Positions 52,601-62,099 are shown, counted from the first letter of the stretch. The stretch: DNA of 64,000 nucleotides from Kiritimatiellia bacterium (GCA_012103575.1 WLWN01000001.1:2298538-2362537), one strand, 5' to 3'. Numbers and translations are program-made. The notes: generated by a model from the sequence alone, not told the origin.

Positions 52601-53766
52601 AATTACCCTCAACAATACTCTCGTGTGCATTAAGTCCTAGGCCGAAAAAAGTATTTCCAGAGATAACGTTTCGAGCACTGGCAGTCGTTCCTCCGATACG
52701 ATTATAACGGGGACCTACCAGGCCAAAATGCTGCAGATAAATGCCTCGACTATTTGGAATCGCATTGCTTCCGCTGAAGTCAGTGCCAACAAGGTTCCCC
52801 TGCATAATATTCCCGTTTGCTTCTCCCCTGGCGTAAATCTCTCTTAAGTTTCCGGAAATCAGATTCCCTGCTCCGGAAACAGTGCCACCGATCAGGTTGC
52901 TGTTAGCAGGGACCGGGCCAATAAGAAAAAGAAAAAAAATGCCGTCAACATTTCCTACTAGCTGTGTCCCACTTATATCGGTCCCAATATAATTACCTTG
53001 CACAGTATTGCCAGATGTCGCTGCAATATATATACCTTTGCTGTTCCCCGAAATAATATTGCGAGCACCGACGGTTGTGCCTCCAACGCGATTATTCGTA
53101 CTTATGATACCCGTACTGGCCAATCTTATCCCGTCATTGTTCGCAACGGCATTACTTCCAGTAATGTCTGTGCCGATAAAATTTCCTTGAATTACATTGT
53201 CGGACACATTAAGTGTATAAACACCTGCATCCAAATCTCCCGAAATGATATTCCGCGTGTCCTCGCCGGTGCCTCCAACCAAATTGTTTGCCGCGTTATT
53301 CCCTGCCAGCGAGGTAATCATAACGCCAAACGTATTTCCTTTCGCATTCCCATTAGGGTCGATACCGATGAAGCTGGATTGCACTACATTGTCATCGGCA
53401 TCTTCTATATAAATACCAGATGGAGTGGTAGAGGTTCCCTTCGTAAAATTAATAATGGAAAAACCCTGAATAAGATTGCTATGGCTTCGGATCGTTAACC
53501 CGTGTCCTATCGTGCCGGCTATCATATTGCTTCCATATAACACAACAATTGGGGTGGTGGAGAACCCTGGTTGAGTCTTTGCGTCGATTACGATTCCACT
53601 ATTTGTGAGCGAAGGCAAATCGTTCGTGGGACGCATCGTATACACACCATTCACAAATCCCGGGTCATTTGTGGAAATATTAAACTGAATCTCAACGGTG
53701 GATGCCGTATCTGTATTGGCGCTTGTGATAGCCCAATGCAAAGAGCCCGTGTTACTATTCTCTGTT
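49619..53766 (-). pseudogene. Secreted beta-helix (CSLREA-type) protein, truncated at both ends and frameshifted
   Basis: About 1380 residues remain. Many imperfect repeats of the form 'SGNTVQGNYIGTDISGTQ' followed by 'RNIISGN' build a right-handed parallel beta-helix. Two copies of an Ig-like bacterial segment ('MQYRLEFFANSTATTNPLGN…GQVITATATDANNNTSE') follow, then a 'DTDGDGILDFWE' calcium-binding type unit and a C-terminal domain. The 5' end (before 'GSLHWAITSAN') is cut by IS30 copy 3 and the 3' end by IS30 copy 2. A G7 run on the coding strand (50335-50341) holds one G too many: with six, 'PWGVTAND' is restored as in the parallel repeat near 51660. It was probably a surface or secreted adhesin. 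Confidence 0.85.
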
Positions 53767-54988
53767 GGTGGATTGTAAAATTAAATGCCGCAAAAGATGG
53801 ACCTGAGAGCTTCTGTTCATGCGGCGATCTCCAAATCGAAACACTCCTGTGCGGGTTTGTATTCTAGGATCTTGCGAGGATAGTTGTTAATCCATTTTTC
53901 AATCTCACCAATACGGTCGATGGTATATTTTCCGATGTTGTCTCCTTTGGCGACGAAACGACAAACCATACGGTTGGCATTTTCGTTGGAGCCTGGTTCC
54001 CAGGAAGAATACGGGTGAGCATAATAGAGTTTAACACGTCTCTTTTTGCTAAATCCGGAACGTTCCATCTGCTCCACGTCGAGAAACTCGCTCCCGTTAT
54101 CGGCTGTAATCGACTTGAACATCGATCTGAATGGGCCAACTCCCATCGATCTTTCGATCGCTTTGAGGGCCTGCAGAACCGATGCCTGTGTTTTATCCGA
54201 AAGTTTTCTCACCCTTAGCATTCGGGTCTTTCTTTCTACTAACGTCATTAAAACCGGTTTTGAAGTTCCTTTTCCGCCGACGATCAAATCCAATTCCCAG
54301 TGCCCAGATTCCTCGCGTTTTTCTACGGTCTTAGGTCGTTTTTCGATACTGGTCCTTCGGGCATGTTGCTTTTTAACCCGCTTAATAGCACGTCTTTTTC
54401 GTTTTATCCGTTTTCGTTTTTCCCATAGGGACTCGTTGCTTACCCCCGGGATGAGACCTTGGTCAATATAGGTATACAGCGTTTTTGTACTCACCGCTGC
54501 AGGTCTCTGCTCTTGTTTAAGCAAAGGAGCAACCACATCGGGTGAGCGTTTGTGAACAAGAATGTGCTCGCTGATAAACACAGCCGTTTCATGATGCTTT
54601 CCAAGCTTAAGCTCAGGTCCCTTGGCCGTCGCATTTAGATCATGAAGTTCCTGGGCTCGATCACTGCTGTATGCTTTCTTCTTTTGCAGTTCTGTATCGA
54701 AATGCTCTACCTCCCCACGTTTAATTTCGCGCTCTATGGTTCGACGATGCCTTCCCAGATAGCTGGCTATCTCCAAAGGACGTCCTGGGTTTTTGAGCAT
54801 TGTTTCAATCATGATCCGTTCTTTCTGTGTCAAATGCTTGCCTTTTCGGGGATGAATACTACTCTTGATTTGTTCCATGTCTTTCTCCTTTTTTTGTCTT
54901 CTGTCGAGTTTTTAAATCTAAAAGATTTCGGCATGGAACACTCCTGTTTTACAATATCTTCTTTTGGGCATTTAATATTACAATTCTC
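53767..54988 (-). mobile_element. IS30-family element copy 3
   Basis: 1222 bp, inverted relative to copies 1 and 2. The right end of the element is at 53767 (GGTGGATTGTAAAATTAAAT) and the left end at 54988. No flanking duplication is visible. It separates the beta-helix remnant from the ROK kinase gene. Confidence 0.88.
53817..54878 (-). CDS. IS30-family transposase (copy 3)
   Basis: 353 residues, same family and DDE residues as the other copies. Differences include 'DTELQKKKAY', 'EESGHWELDL' and, next to the catalytic Glu, 'SWEPGSNENANRMVCRF', where Arg is replaced by Pro. That change next to the active site might weaken it. Confidence 0.93.
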   Translation of the reverse strand: MEQIKSSIHPRKGKHLTQKERIMIETMLKNPGRPLEIASYLGRHRRTIEREIKRGEVEHFDTELQKKKAYSSDRAQELHDLNATAKGPELKLGKHHETAVFISEHILVHKRSPDVVAPLLKQEQRPAAVSTKTLYTYIDQGLIPGVSNESLWEKRKRIKRKRRAIKRVKKQHARRTSIEKRPKTVEKREESGHWELDLIVGGKGTSKPVLMTLVERKTRMLRVRKLSDKTQASVLQALKAIERSMGVGPFRSMFKSITADNGSEFLDVEQMERSGFSKKRRVKLYYAHPYSSWEPGSNENANRMVCRFVAKGDNIGKYTIDRIGEIEKWINNYPRKILEYKPAQECFDLEIAA

Positions 54989-55034
54989 ACAAAAAAAGTT
55001 GCCATCGAAGAGGGCTCCACTTAAACCTGTAAAC

Positions 55035-55989
55035 ATGAATATTCTAGGGGTTGATATTGGCGGAACAAAAATATCCGTTTGCGTGGGGACTCAAAAAGGG
55101 AACGTATTACACTCCAAACGCATTCCAACCGTTTTTGTTGATACCCCAGAGGCGGGACTCCATAAAATAAAAGAATTAGCCTACGAGATTTTTTCTGAAA
55201 CCCAAATAGACATCGACTCTATTGAAGTGGTTGGAACAAGCGTTCCTGGCCCTGTGGATGTTGCCAACGGGTTACTCCTTAATCCCCCCAATCTAAAACT
55301 GGACAAATGTACCCGTTGTAAAGAGTCTAGAAGACCTGTTCCATCGCCCTGTCCACATGAACAGTGATGCAAATGCCTGTGCATTAGCAGAGCGGCTCTT
55401 TGGCTCTTTGCGTGGGACGCAAAATCTGGTTTACCTAACGATGAGTACTGGATTGGGCGGAGGTGTTATTGCAAACGGTCAACTTATTCAAGGCCTATCT
55501 GATACAGCGGGCGAAGTCGGGCATTACGTGCTGGATCCCGCTGGACCTGTCTGTCCATGTGGTCTTCGCGGTTGTTTTGAAGTGTATTGTGGAGGGTTAA
55601 ATGTCGCCCGTCGAATTCAAGAACGTATCCAACATGAAAACATTAAAACATCTATTCTGGAATATGCCGGTGGAAATCCACATGACATCGATCTTAAAGT
55701 CTTCCTACAAGCTGTGAGGACACAGGATCCATTCGCTTTAGAGACCTGGAAAGAATTTATAGAACGATTAGCTCAAGGTATGGGTATCATTATCATGACG
55801 CTTAATCCCGAGGTTATTGTTCTTGGTACCATTGCTATTCATGCCGGAAACTTGTTAATGGAACCCTTAATCAAGTCTCTTCCGAAGTACGTGTGGAAAA
55901 GACCTTTGGATTCTTGCAAAATTGTGCCAAGTACACTGGGATCCTCGATCGGAGATTTAAGCGCTATGGCTGTAGCCCTCTGTTCTTAA
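55035..55989 (+). pseudogene. ROK-family sugar kinase (glucokinase-like), frameshifted
   Basis: The N-terminal phosphate-binding motif is 'NILGVDIGGTKISVCVG', followed by 'VEVVGTSVPGPVDVANG'. The second half has 'NSDANACALAERLFGS', 'STGLGGGVIANGQLI', the ROK motif 'GEVGHYVLDPAGPVCPCGLR' with the conserved His and Cys cluster, and 'CFEVYCGG'. The frame is broken once at the AAA run 55305-55307. Removing one A gives continuous 'DNVPVVKSLEDLFHRPVHMN'. It would phosphorylate glucose or a related hexose if intact. Confidence 0.85.
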
Positions 55990-56045
55990 GCCAGGCCCTT
56001 TTTGATCGCACGATTTTGGATCATGTGTGTTTGTTTTCATGTTTA

Positions 56046-57039
56046 GAGCATTTAACAATTAAAATGCCTCTCTAGAAGATCTATACTCCATGACATGAGT
56101 ATAGCAACAGCAGAAATCCGGCGGCGTGCGATAGATGCCTACAAAATGGGCAAAGGTTCCCAGGCCGATATCGCATCTTCTTATCGTGTAGATCTTAGAA
56201 CGTTTCAGCGTGGGCTCTCTCGTTTCAACGAAACCGGACAGACCGCTCCCCGACCGCGTGGGCATCGTCAGGCCCTCTACAGCGGAAAGCAGCTCAAGGC
56301 GTTGGCTCAACTGGGGGGCAAACATCCCGGCAACGCTTGAAGAACTCAAGGACATGAGCGGCGTGAAGGGGTCGATCATGGCCGTACAGCGGGCGTTGAA
56401 TCGGTTGGGCTGCCGGTATAAAAGAAACGCTTCACGCCAGCGAGCAAGACCGGGCGGATGTAAATCTCTTGAGAAAGCAGTGGATCCAAGAGGTGGCCAA
56501 ACTTGATCCAAGTCGCCTTGTCTTTATTGATGAATCCGGGGCGAAAACGAATATGACTCGTCTGCGGGGCCGGGCGTTGGGCGGGAACAGGCTTTTTGCC
56601 AAAACACCTCATGGACATTGGTGTACCACCACCTTGATTTCTTCGGTCCGCCTGGACGGAACAACAGCGGTCATGGAGGTGGAGGGGGCGACAGAGACGG
56701 CTGTTTTTGGAGAATATATTCGCCGGGTTTTTCTCCCGACTCTTTCACCTGAAGATATCGTCATCATGGACAATCTTCGCGTCCATCACAATCCCAAGGT
56801 CATTGAACTCATTGAGTCATGTGGGGCCCATGTAAGATTCTTTCCACCCTACAGCCCCGATTCCAACCCCATTGAAAAAACGTGGGGCAAGATAAAGAAT
56901 CGGTTGGGCAGCCTTGCAGCCCGCAGTCAGCAGGAACTATCTGAAGCGCTCACACAAGCGTTCGAAGAGGTTTCTCCTGACGAGGTAATCGGCTGGTTTT
57001 CTTCGTGCTACATCGCGACACCTCAATCGTGAAGCCCTC
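56046..57039 (+). mobile_element. IS630-family element copy 1
   Basis: 994 bp between imperfect terminal repeats (GAGCATTTAACAATT on the left; the reverse complement of the right end reads GAGGGCTTCACGATT) and flanked by TA on both sides, as expected for the IS630/Tc1 type. It lies just downstream of the ROK kinase remnant. Confidence 0.88.
56095..57032 (+). pseudogene. IS630-family transposase, split into three frames
   Basis: The first frame (56095-56340) encodes the helix-turn-helix 'QADIASSYRVDLRTFQRGLS'. A two-base loss relative to the chimeric copy (CCCGGCAACG against CCCGATGCAACG) moves it out of frame. The catalytic part (from about 56469) has 'DPSRLVFIDESGAKTNMTRL', 'DNLRVHHNPKV' and 'PPYSPDSNPIEKTWG'. 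The same breaks occur in copy 2, so they are either old shared lesions or a frameshift-dependent expression design. Confidence 0.75.
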
Positions 57040-57127
57040 TAGATTACCAGCAGCTCTAGGTCTTCATGGTTTCGTGTTCGGCCATCTAAGTATTCGTGCT
57101 GATAATGGATTGCGTTAACGCCGTTTA

Positions 57128-57426
57128 TTACTCCGTTTTTAACCACTGATCATAGACTTTAAATACAGGAATCTTCTCTTCTAGCTGTTTTGCGATGTCT
57201 TCATACAAGAATCGCTTATAGTTGGCAATTATCGAAACAGCAGAATTTTTACTGATAACCTTTGGTGGATGGCTAAGGGTCGATAACGTACGGAGGTTAT
57301 CCCATGAGGTTGAAGGTAATTCGGTTCCGGTCTTTTTAAATCGAACCAAAAGCACAGCCGGGATGGGAGGGGGAATCCAGTCAGCTTTGCTAAAGGGTGA
57401 ACGCTCTTTTTTTTTGTAATGGGCAT
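57128..57426 (-). CDS. Hypothetical protein interrupted by an A9 run
   Basis: Not recognised. From ATG (57426) the frame reads into an A9 tract (57407-57415) after four codons. Downstream the better frame is '+1 A', giving 'KKKERSPFSKADWIPPPIPA', then 'VLLVRFKKTGTELPSTSWDN' and ending 'KIPVFKVYDQWLKTE'. Ribosome or polymerase slippage on the A-run could restore it; otherwise it is a pseudogene. It is the last of the small ORFs behind the IS110 transposase. Confidence 0.4.
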
Positions 57427-57428
57427 AC

Positions 57429-57908
57429 TCAAAATTTAACGGTCAGGGTTAATGTTTTCCATGTAGCATCCCTTTCCGCATCGCTCATCGGAGATCCTAT
57501 AACAAGATGAGTCCCGTGTTGATTATTCCATTTTTCCCGAAATTTTTTTTCGATCATAGGAATCGTCTAGCGCTCGTTTTCTCCCGTTTCAATCGAAAGT
57601 CTAAACCCGTTTATAGCCAAACGAATACGGGCGGTCTCTATATCTGCACATTGGCCTTCGAAGAAGCTGTCTAGCTCCGGGTAGTCGCGGTAATGATCTA
57701 GATATGCACTTACTTGTTCAATACTCATTCCTCCCGACTCTAGCTCCGTCAATAGGTGTCGAAATGCGTTGTTAACGGTTTCTCTATATTGAGCTTCTTT
57801 CCCTTTCCACCATTGTTGAAAGGTCAAATCAGGCGATAATCGGTTTGTTGTGTACAGCGAAAAATGAGGCCCTGCCGCATTTTTCGATACCTCTGTCCTG
57901 AAACTCAC
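57429..57908 (-). pseudogene. Hypothetical protein, about 159 residues, split by a TAG
   Basis: Not recognised. A 113-residue ORF (57567-57908) begins with a GTG that overlaps the IS110 transposase stop (GTGA), suggesting coupling. After its TAG (57567-57569) the same frame continues to an ATG at 57557 and 42 more codons ('HLVIGSPMSDAERDATWKTL'). The whole could be one gene with a nonsense mutation. It has Trp- and charge-rich helical segments ('TFQQWWKGKEAQYRETVNNA') and no membrane span. Its true N-terminus may have been removed by the IS110 insertion. Confidence 0.4.
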
Positions 57909-59284
57909 CTATTGGCGGGGAGTTCAACAAGTTGATATCCCAATTCTTTTGCCGTCTTTGCCATAGAAAAAAACCGTCTGGCCTTAAAACGTTCTTGGTA
58001 GACTTTTTCCCCCTCGTCTACATAATCTTGTCCGTAATGCAGCGTTCGATAAATGAGTATGGCCAGTTTACGTGCAAGAGCAAATACGGCCACGGCTCCA
58101 CTCCTACGCCGAGCTACCCGACGATATTCAGCCCCCAAAGAGGAGTGTGATCGACTCAAAGAAACCACCGCCATTCGCAAGATTCCAGCCACCCGATTTG
58201 AACCCGTACCACGAGGGGGCTTTTTCTTGAGAGCTTTTCCTCCAGAAATCCCCATCTTTGGACAAAGCCTCAACCAACTCACAAAATGTTTTTTCGAAGA
58301 AAAATCACTCAGATTAAATCCCACCTCGGTAAGTATGACTTGCGAAACTCCAGCGCTTATCCCGTCAATACGCGTTAAATCTACTCCGGAAAATTGCCAC
58401 AATATTTTTTGGTCTTCCTGCTCTCCTCGGTTACGTATCGCTTTTCGTTTAGCGGCTTTAGGATGCTCAGGGGCCTCTTTATTTTTCCGTTCTTGCGGAG
58501 TCATCGCTAACAACTCCTTGTGCAGTTCTTGCTCGTAATCGGTAATCTGTGCTTGGAGTTGGTCATAGAGCTTTAGGGCCATTTTAAGGTTAAACAAATG
58601 CTCTGATTTCCACGTACCGGTGAGGTGCTCAGCTATTTCTTTTTCGTTTTTTCCGCAACGAGAATCTCGCAAACACGCAAGGACTTTGGGGTCACGTTGA
58701 CCTTCAACAATCCCACGTACAATCGCTAAGCCTGTTTTCCCGGTAATATCTGTTAGGGCTCGATGAACTTGGACATTCATTTGATCCAAAGCCTTTTGCA
58801 TCCAGTTGACGGTTTTGGAACGTTCCTTAACCAGATTGGCACATTGGCGAGTCAATGCGCGGCATCTACAAATGCCTTCACTCGGTCGAAAGGATCCATG
58901 TAATAGGCCACAGCTGTGTAGAAGCTGAATCCATTGACAGTCCTGTACATCGGTTTTACGACCCGGGACATGGCACAGTTCTCTGGCGTTGACCAAGATG
59001 GGCTCTATTCCAGAAGCCTCCAGCAGTTCGTACAAAGGGATCCAGTAAATCCCTGTACTTTCCATGGCCACCGACTTTACTCCTTGCTCTTGGAGCCAAG
59101 CGATCAGTCCGATTAATTGGGGTGTAGTGGATTGAAAAACACGCACGTTGGGTTCGCCGCTGATCAAGGCCGGACCACATACGTAATGCTCGCAAGCCCC
59201 CAAATCAATTCCAGCCACCTTCGGTTGGAGTATGGGTAAGCTTTGCACGGATCGTTTATTTACCTTTGTTTTTGATGCCGACAT
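57905..59284 (-). CDS. IS110-family transposase
   Basis: 459 residues, longer than the usual 320-400. The RuvC-like domain shows 'GIDLGACEHYVCGPA' (first Asp), 'SVAMESTGIYWIPLYELLEA' (Glu) and 'GRKTDVQDCQWIQLLHSCGL' (Asp pair). The C-terminal Tnp domain shows 'LTRIDGISAGVSQVILTEVG', 'FVSWLRLCPKMGISGGKAL' with the Ser-Gly-Gly-Lys serine region, and 'VARRRSGAVAVFALARKLAI'. GGAGG lies 5 bases before the ATG. Insertions around residues 255-290 (charged) account for the extra length. Confidence 0.9.
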   Translation of the reverse strand: MSASKTKVNKRSVQSLPILQPKVAGIDLGACEHYVCGPALISGEPNVRVFQSTTPQLIGLIAWLQEQGVKSVAMESTGIYWIPLYELLEASGIEPILVNARELCHVPGRKTDVQDCQWIQLLHSCGLLHGSFRPSEGICRCRALTRQCANLVKERSKTVNWMQKALDQMNVQVHRALTDITGKTGLAIVRGIVEGQRDPKVLACLRDSRCGKNEKEIAEHLTGTWKSEHLFNLKMALKLYDQLQAQITDYEQELHKELLAMTPQERKNKEAPEHPKAAKRKAIRNRGEQEDQKILWQFSGVDLTRIDGISAGVSQVILTEVGFNLSDFSSKKHFVSWLRLCPKMGISGGKALKKKPPRGTGSNRVAGILRMAVVSLSRSHSSLGAEYRRVARRRSGAVAVFALARKLAILIYRTLHYGQDYVDEGEKVYQERFKARRFFSMAKTAKELGYQLVELPANR

Positions 59285-59494
59285 GATATCCTCCGGGTTG
59301 TGGTTAGTTGTGGAGGCTACGGCCCGAGGTGGCTATACAATGGATTCTGTCCTGGGGGAGTCGCCTGGAGCGCTCGCCAATGAATGATGGCCAACTCAGA
59401 CCCAAACTTCGTATGGGGCACAAGGCACCAATATCTTTAGGGGGGCTTAACTGCCGTAGCTTTCATGACATTTACACCTTACCGGACTCCAGTT
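59285..59494 (-). ncRNA. Candidate bridge RNA region of the IS110 element
   Basis: A non-coding leader of about 210 bases between the likely element end and the transposase start. IS110-group elements express a structured RNA from this position, and its loops pair with target and donor DNA. Several GC-rich inverted segments are visible (for example GGAGCGCTCGCC near 59369-59380 and CTGGGGGAGTCGCC near 59350), but a fold could not be computed. Confidence 0.35.
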
Positions 59495-59748
59495 TCAACC
59501 CTGAATGATCCAGCAAAGAGACCATGCTGGTGGCGAAACTTCGATGAAACTCCCGCTGTTGTCTATGATGAGGCGTGGATCGGTACCCACCGAAGTCAAA
59601 CTGCCTACGATCACATCATCAAATCCGAATCCGTCGGTGCCTAGGGCGGGGGTGCTTAAAGTGAAGTTGGTAAACGGCTCGGCGGTATCAATGAATCCAA
59701 AGAAGAAGAGGGATCCACTTGGCGTTGGGGCTGTATTGGACACCACTA

Positions 59749-60740
59749 GAGCGCTTCACGATTGAGGTGTCGCGATGTAGCACGAAGAAAACCAGCCGAT
59801 TACCTCGTCGGGAGAAACCTCTTCGAACGCTTGTGTGAGCGCTTCAGATAGTTCCTGCTGACTGCGGGCCGCAAGGCTGCCCAACCGATTCTTTATCTTG
59901 CCCCACATGACTCAATGGGGTCGGAATCGGGGCTGTAGGGTGGAAGGAATTTTACATGGGCCCCACATGACTCAATGAGTTCAATGACCTTGGGATTGTG
60001 ATGGACGCGAAGATTGTCCATGATGACGATGTCTTCAGGTGAAAGAGTCGGGAGAAAAACCCGGCGAATATATTCTCCAAAACAGCCGTGTCTGTCGCCC
60101 CTTCTCTCTCCATGGCCGCTGTTGTTCCGTCCAGGCGGACCGAAGAAATCAAGGTGGTGGTACACCAATGTCCATGAGGTGTTTTGGTAAAAAGCCTGTT
60201 CCCGCCCAACGCCCGGCCCCGCAGACGAGTCATATTCGTTTTCGCCCCGGATTCATCAATAAAGACAAGGCGACTTGGATCAAGTTTGGCCACCTCTTGG
60301 ATCCACTGCTTTCTCAAGAGATTTACATCCGCCCGGTCTTGCTCGCTGGCGTGAAGCGTTTCTTTTATACCGGCAGCCCAACCGATTCAACGCCCGCTGT
60401 ACGGCCATGATCGACCCCTTCACGCCGCTCATGTCCTTGAGTTCTTCAAGCGTTGCCGGGATGTTTGCCCACCAGTTGAGCCAACGCCTTGAGCTGCTTT
60501 CCGCTGTAGAGGGCCTGACGATGCCCACGCGGTCGGGGAGCGGTCTGTCCGGTTTCGTTGAAACGAGAGAGCCCACGCTGAAACGTTCTAAGATCTACAC
60601 GATAAGAAGATGCGATATCAGCCTGGGAACCTTTGCCCATTTTGTAGGCATCTATCGCACGCCGCCGGATTTCTGCTGTTGCTATACTCATGTCATGGAG
60701 TATAGATCTTCTAAAGAGGCATTTTAATCGTTAAATGCTC
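59749..60740 (-). mobile_element. IS630-family element copy 2
   Basis: 992 bp, flanked by TA on each side (59747-59748 and 60741-60742). The ends GAGCGCTTCACGATT and GAGCATTTAACGATT (reverse strand) match copy 1. Its transposase (59763-60691) carries the same frame breaks as copy 1, plus a segment near 59907-59945 in which 'TTGAGTCATGTGGGG' replaces the usual 'TTGAAAAAACGTGGGG', probably copied from nearby sequence. Confidence 0.88.
59763..60691 (-). pseudogene. IS630-family transposase (copy 2), frame-broken
   Basis: Same organisation as in copy 1. The helix-turn-helix part starts at 60691 ('MSIATAEIRRRAIDAYKMGK') and the catalytic part starts at about 60317 with 'DPSRLVFIDESGAKTNM'. Additional shifts occur after 'ATDTAV'. 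Because the lesions differ partly from copy 1, this copy is certainly inactive on its own. Confidence 0.75.
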
Positions 60741-60965
60741 TAACGCGTTCGAGGGAAAACTCTCGAACCCTTCCGTGCTCGTACCGATCAGATTACTCAA
60801 GAAATCATTTCTGGCCGTCTCCGCATTGCCGCCCGGAGGCACGGAACCTCCAGGGGTTAAATCCTCGCCAAAGAATATGACCGGAGCCGCAAAGGTTGAA
60901 AGGGTTCCGAGGAAGAGATGAGCGGTTAGTAGATAACAAAACATTTTGATTGGACTGATAGGCAT

Positions 60966-61198
60966 AACGATAATCCTCCTTTAAAATTTTCGATAGTACT
61001 TTGTTGCTTAACCAAACTATGAAGCAATATAACTGCTTATATTAATCATCATTAACCCGATATAATGGAGGGATTTTCTTCTTGCAAAAAAATATGGGGT
61101 GTTTTTCCAAACCCATTTACATGTGCATGGCAGACGGAAAAACCAATCGAGCAAAACAGGTTCTGAGACCTTTGACTTTCGACTCTTCAATTTTTTCC
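60966..61198. other. Intergenic region with the PEP-CTERM-gene leader
   Basis: 233 bases without a credible ORF. The part next to 60966 holds the Shine-Dalgarno site of the PEP-CTERM-like gene. No clear promoter or terminator was recognised. Confidence 0.3.
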
Positions 61199-61972
61199 TT
61201 AAAGGACGACCTGAACAAGCAACATCAGACAAAATCCTGAGGTAAACGCCCAGGCGACAATCGGTGGTATTTCTTTTTCGAGTGCATCGGGAATCAGTTC
61301 TAATACGACCAAAAAAATCATCGCGCCTGCAGCAAACCCCATGAGTACAGGCATAATAGGCTGGAAAAACCAGGCCATAATACTGGCGGGTACAGCGGCG
61401 ATAGGTTGTGGCAAACTGGTGAGAAAAGCGGCAAGAAAACACGTTCTAATTCGAGCCCCGGCCGATCGTAAAGGAATCGCAACCGCTAATCCTTCGGGGA
61501 TATTGTGGATGGCGATTGCTAATGCGATATAGGACCCTAGATGATTCGAATACACTTCTTCAGATGCAAATCCTACGCCCACGGCAACGCCTTCAGGAAT
61601 ACTGTGTATAGACATCGCTACAAAAATAAGGATCCCTGTTTTTCCTCCCCACTGTTTGAAGTGTTTAAAATTGAATCGGTCGGGTGACAGATATCGGTCT
61701 GCTATCGATAAAAATAACGACCCCAAAAGAATGCCCGCTAAAACAAGGACAATCCGTTCAGCATCGATAGATTCAGTCGCCATGGTTAAACCGGGAAGGA
61801 TAAGATTATAGACCGAAGCCGCAGACATAAGGCCCCCAGCAAATGCATACCCCTTACCCGTATGGCGAGCGGGATCCATCCGCCTCGAAAGCAAAGGCAA
61901 CGCGCCGAAGCCGCACGCAACACTTGCTGCGAGTCCTGCAACAAGACTTTTTAAGACAATGAGATCAAGCAT
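61199..61972 (-). CDS. ZIP-family metal transporter
   Basis: 257 residues with about eight membrane helices. The two ZIP metal-site helices are intact: 'VAMSIHSIPEGVAVGVGF' and 'IALAIAIHNIPEGLAVAI'. The N-terminal half has 'GFGALPLLSRRMDP', and the C-terminal helices 'AAGAMIFLVVLELIPDAL'. It imports Zn or related divalent ions across the inner membrane. Intact, and divergent from the YdjY-type gene with 127 bases between. Confidence 0.9.
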   Translation of the reverse strand: MLDLIVLKSLVAGLAASVACGFGALPLLSRRMDPARHTGKGYAFAGGLMSAASVYNLILPGLTMATESIDAERIVLVLAGILLGSLFLSIADRYLSPDRFNFKHFKQWGGKTGILIFVAMSIHSIPEGVAVGVGFASEEVYSNHLGSYIALAIAIHNIPEGLAVAIPLRSAGARIRTCFLAAFLTSLPQPIAAVPASIMAWFFQPIMPVLMGFAAGAMIFLVVLELIPDALEKEIPPIVAWAFTSGFCLMLLVQVVL

Positions 61973-62099
61973 AATTTACCTGCCTACATTTTCACCCTCG
62001 TTATATTTTTTTAATTTTGTTAGATATAACAGATTAACTGTTAGATTTTTTTCTGCTAATGGAAAGTTAAAAGACTATACCTTGTTCAGAAACGTTCTG

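Larger units (their letters stand above)
57905..59494 (-). mobile_element. IS110-family element
   Basis: It consists of a DEDD-type transposase gene plus a non-coding stretch of about 210 bases upstream of it (59285-59494), the usual place for the guide (bridge) RNA in the IS110 group. Ends are not defined, as IS110 elements lack terminal inverted repeats. The 5' side abuts the truncated PEP-CTERM-like gene. Confidence 0.7.
59530..60965 (-). pseudogene. PEP-CTERM-like secreted protein, split by IS630 copy 2
   Basis: The 5' part (60741-60965) starts 'MPISPIKMFCYLLTAHLFLG' with a signal peptide cleaved near 'TFAAPVIFFGED', then 'TPGGSVPPGGNAETARNDF'. The 3' part (to about 59530) continues in the same frame after the IS630 insertion: 'VSNTAPTPSGSLFFFGFIDT', then 'TDGFGFDDVIVGSLT'. 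Both halves match exported PEP-CTERM-associated proteins. AAAGGAGG precedes the start. The C-terminal sorting signal is missing because the gene is also cut at its 3' side near the IS110 element. Confidence 0.75.

Noticed and set aside
50313..53741. CRISPR-like or DNA-level repeat array in the beta-helix region
   Set aside because: The periodicity is at protein level, with variable spacing and no identical direct repeats. It reflects beta-helix coils in a coding frame.
53998..54011. Pro substitution beside the catalytic Glu in IS30 copy 3 as proof of inactivity
   Set aside because: The DDE residues themselves are kept and the effect of Arg-to-Pro here cannot be judged from sequence alone.
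48397..54988. IS30 copies 2 and 3 as a composite transposon carrying the beta-helix gene
   Set aside because: The gene is truncated at both ends by the elements and the outer flanks share no duplication, so they look like independent insertions with deletions rather than a mobile unit.
54642..55034. Long ORF running from IS30 copy 3 into the ROK kinase
   Set aside because: The first part is antisense to the IS30 transposase. The kinase has its own ATG at 55035 in the family's normal place.
29102..57569. Repeated in-frame TAG codons (29102, 29198, 33254, 57567) suggesting that UAG is reassigned or suppressed
   Set aside because: rpsS and rplB end in TAG at the normal family length, and the affected genes also carry frameshifts. 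UAG is therefore a normal stop and the cases are nonsense mutations.
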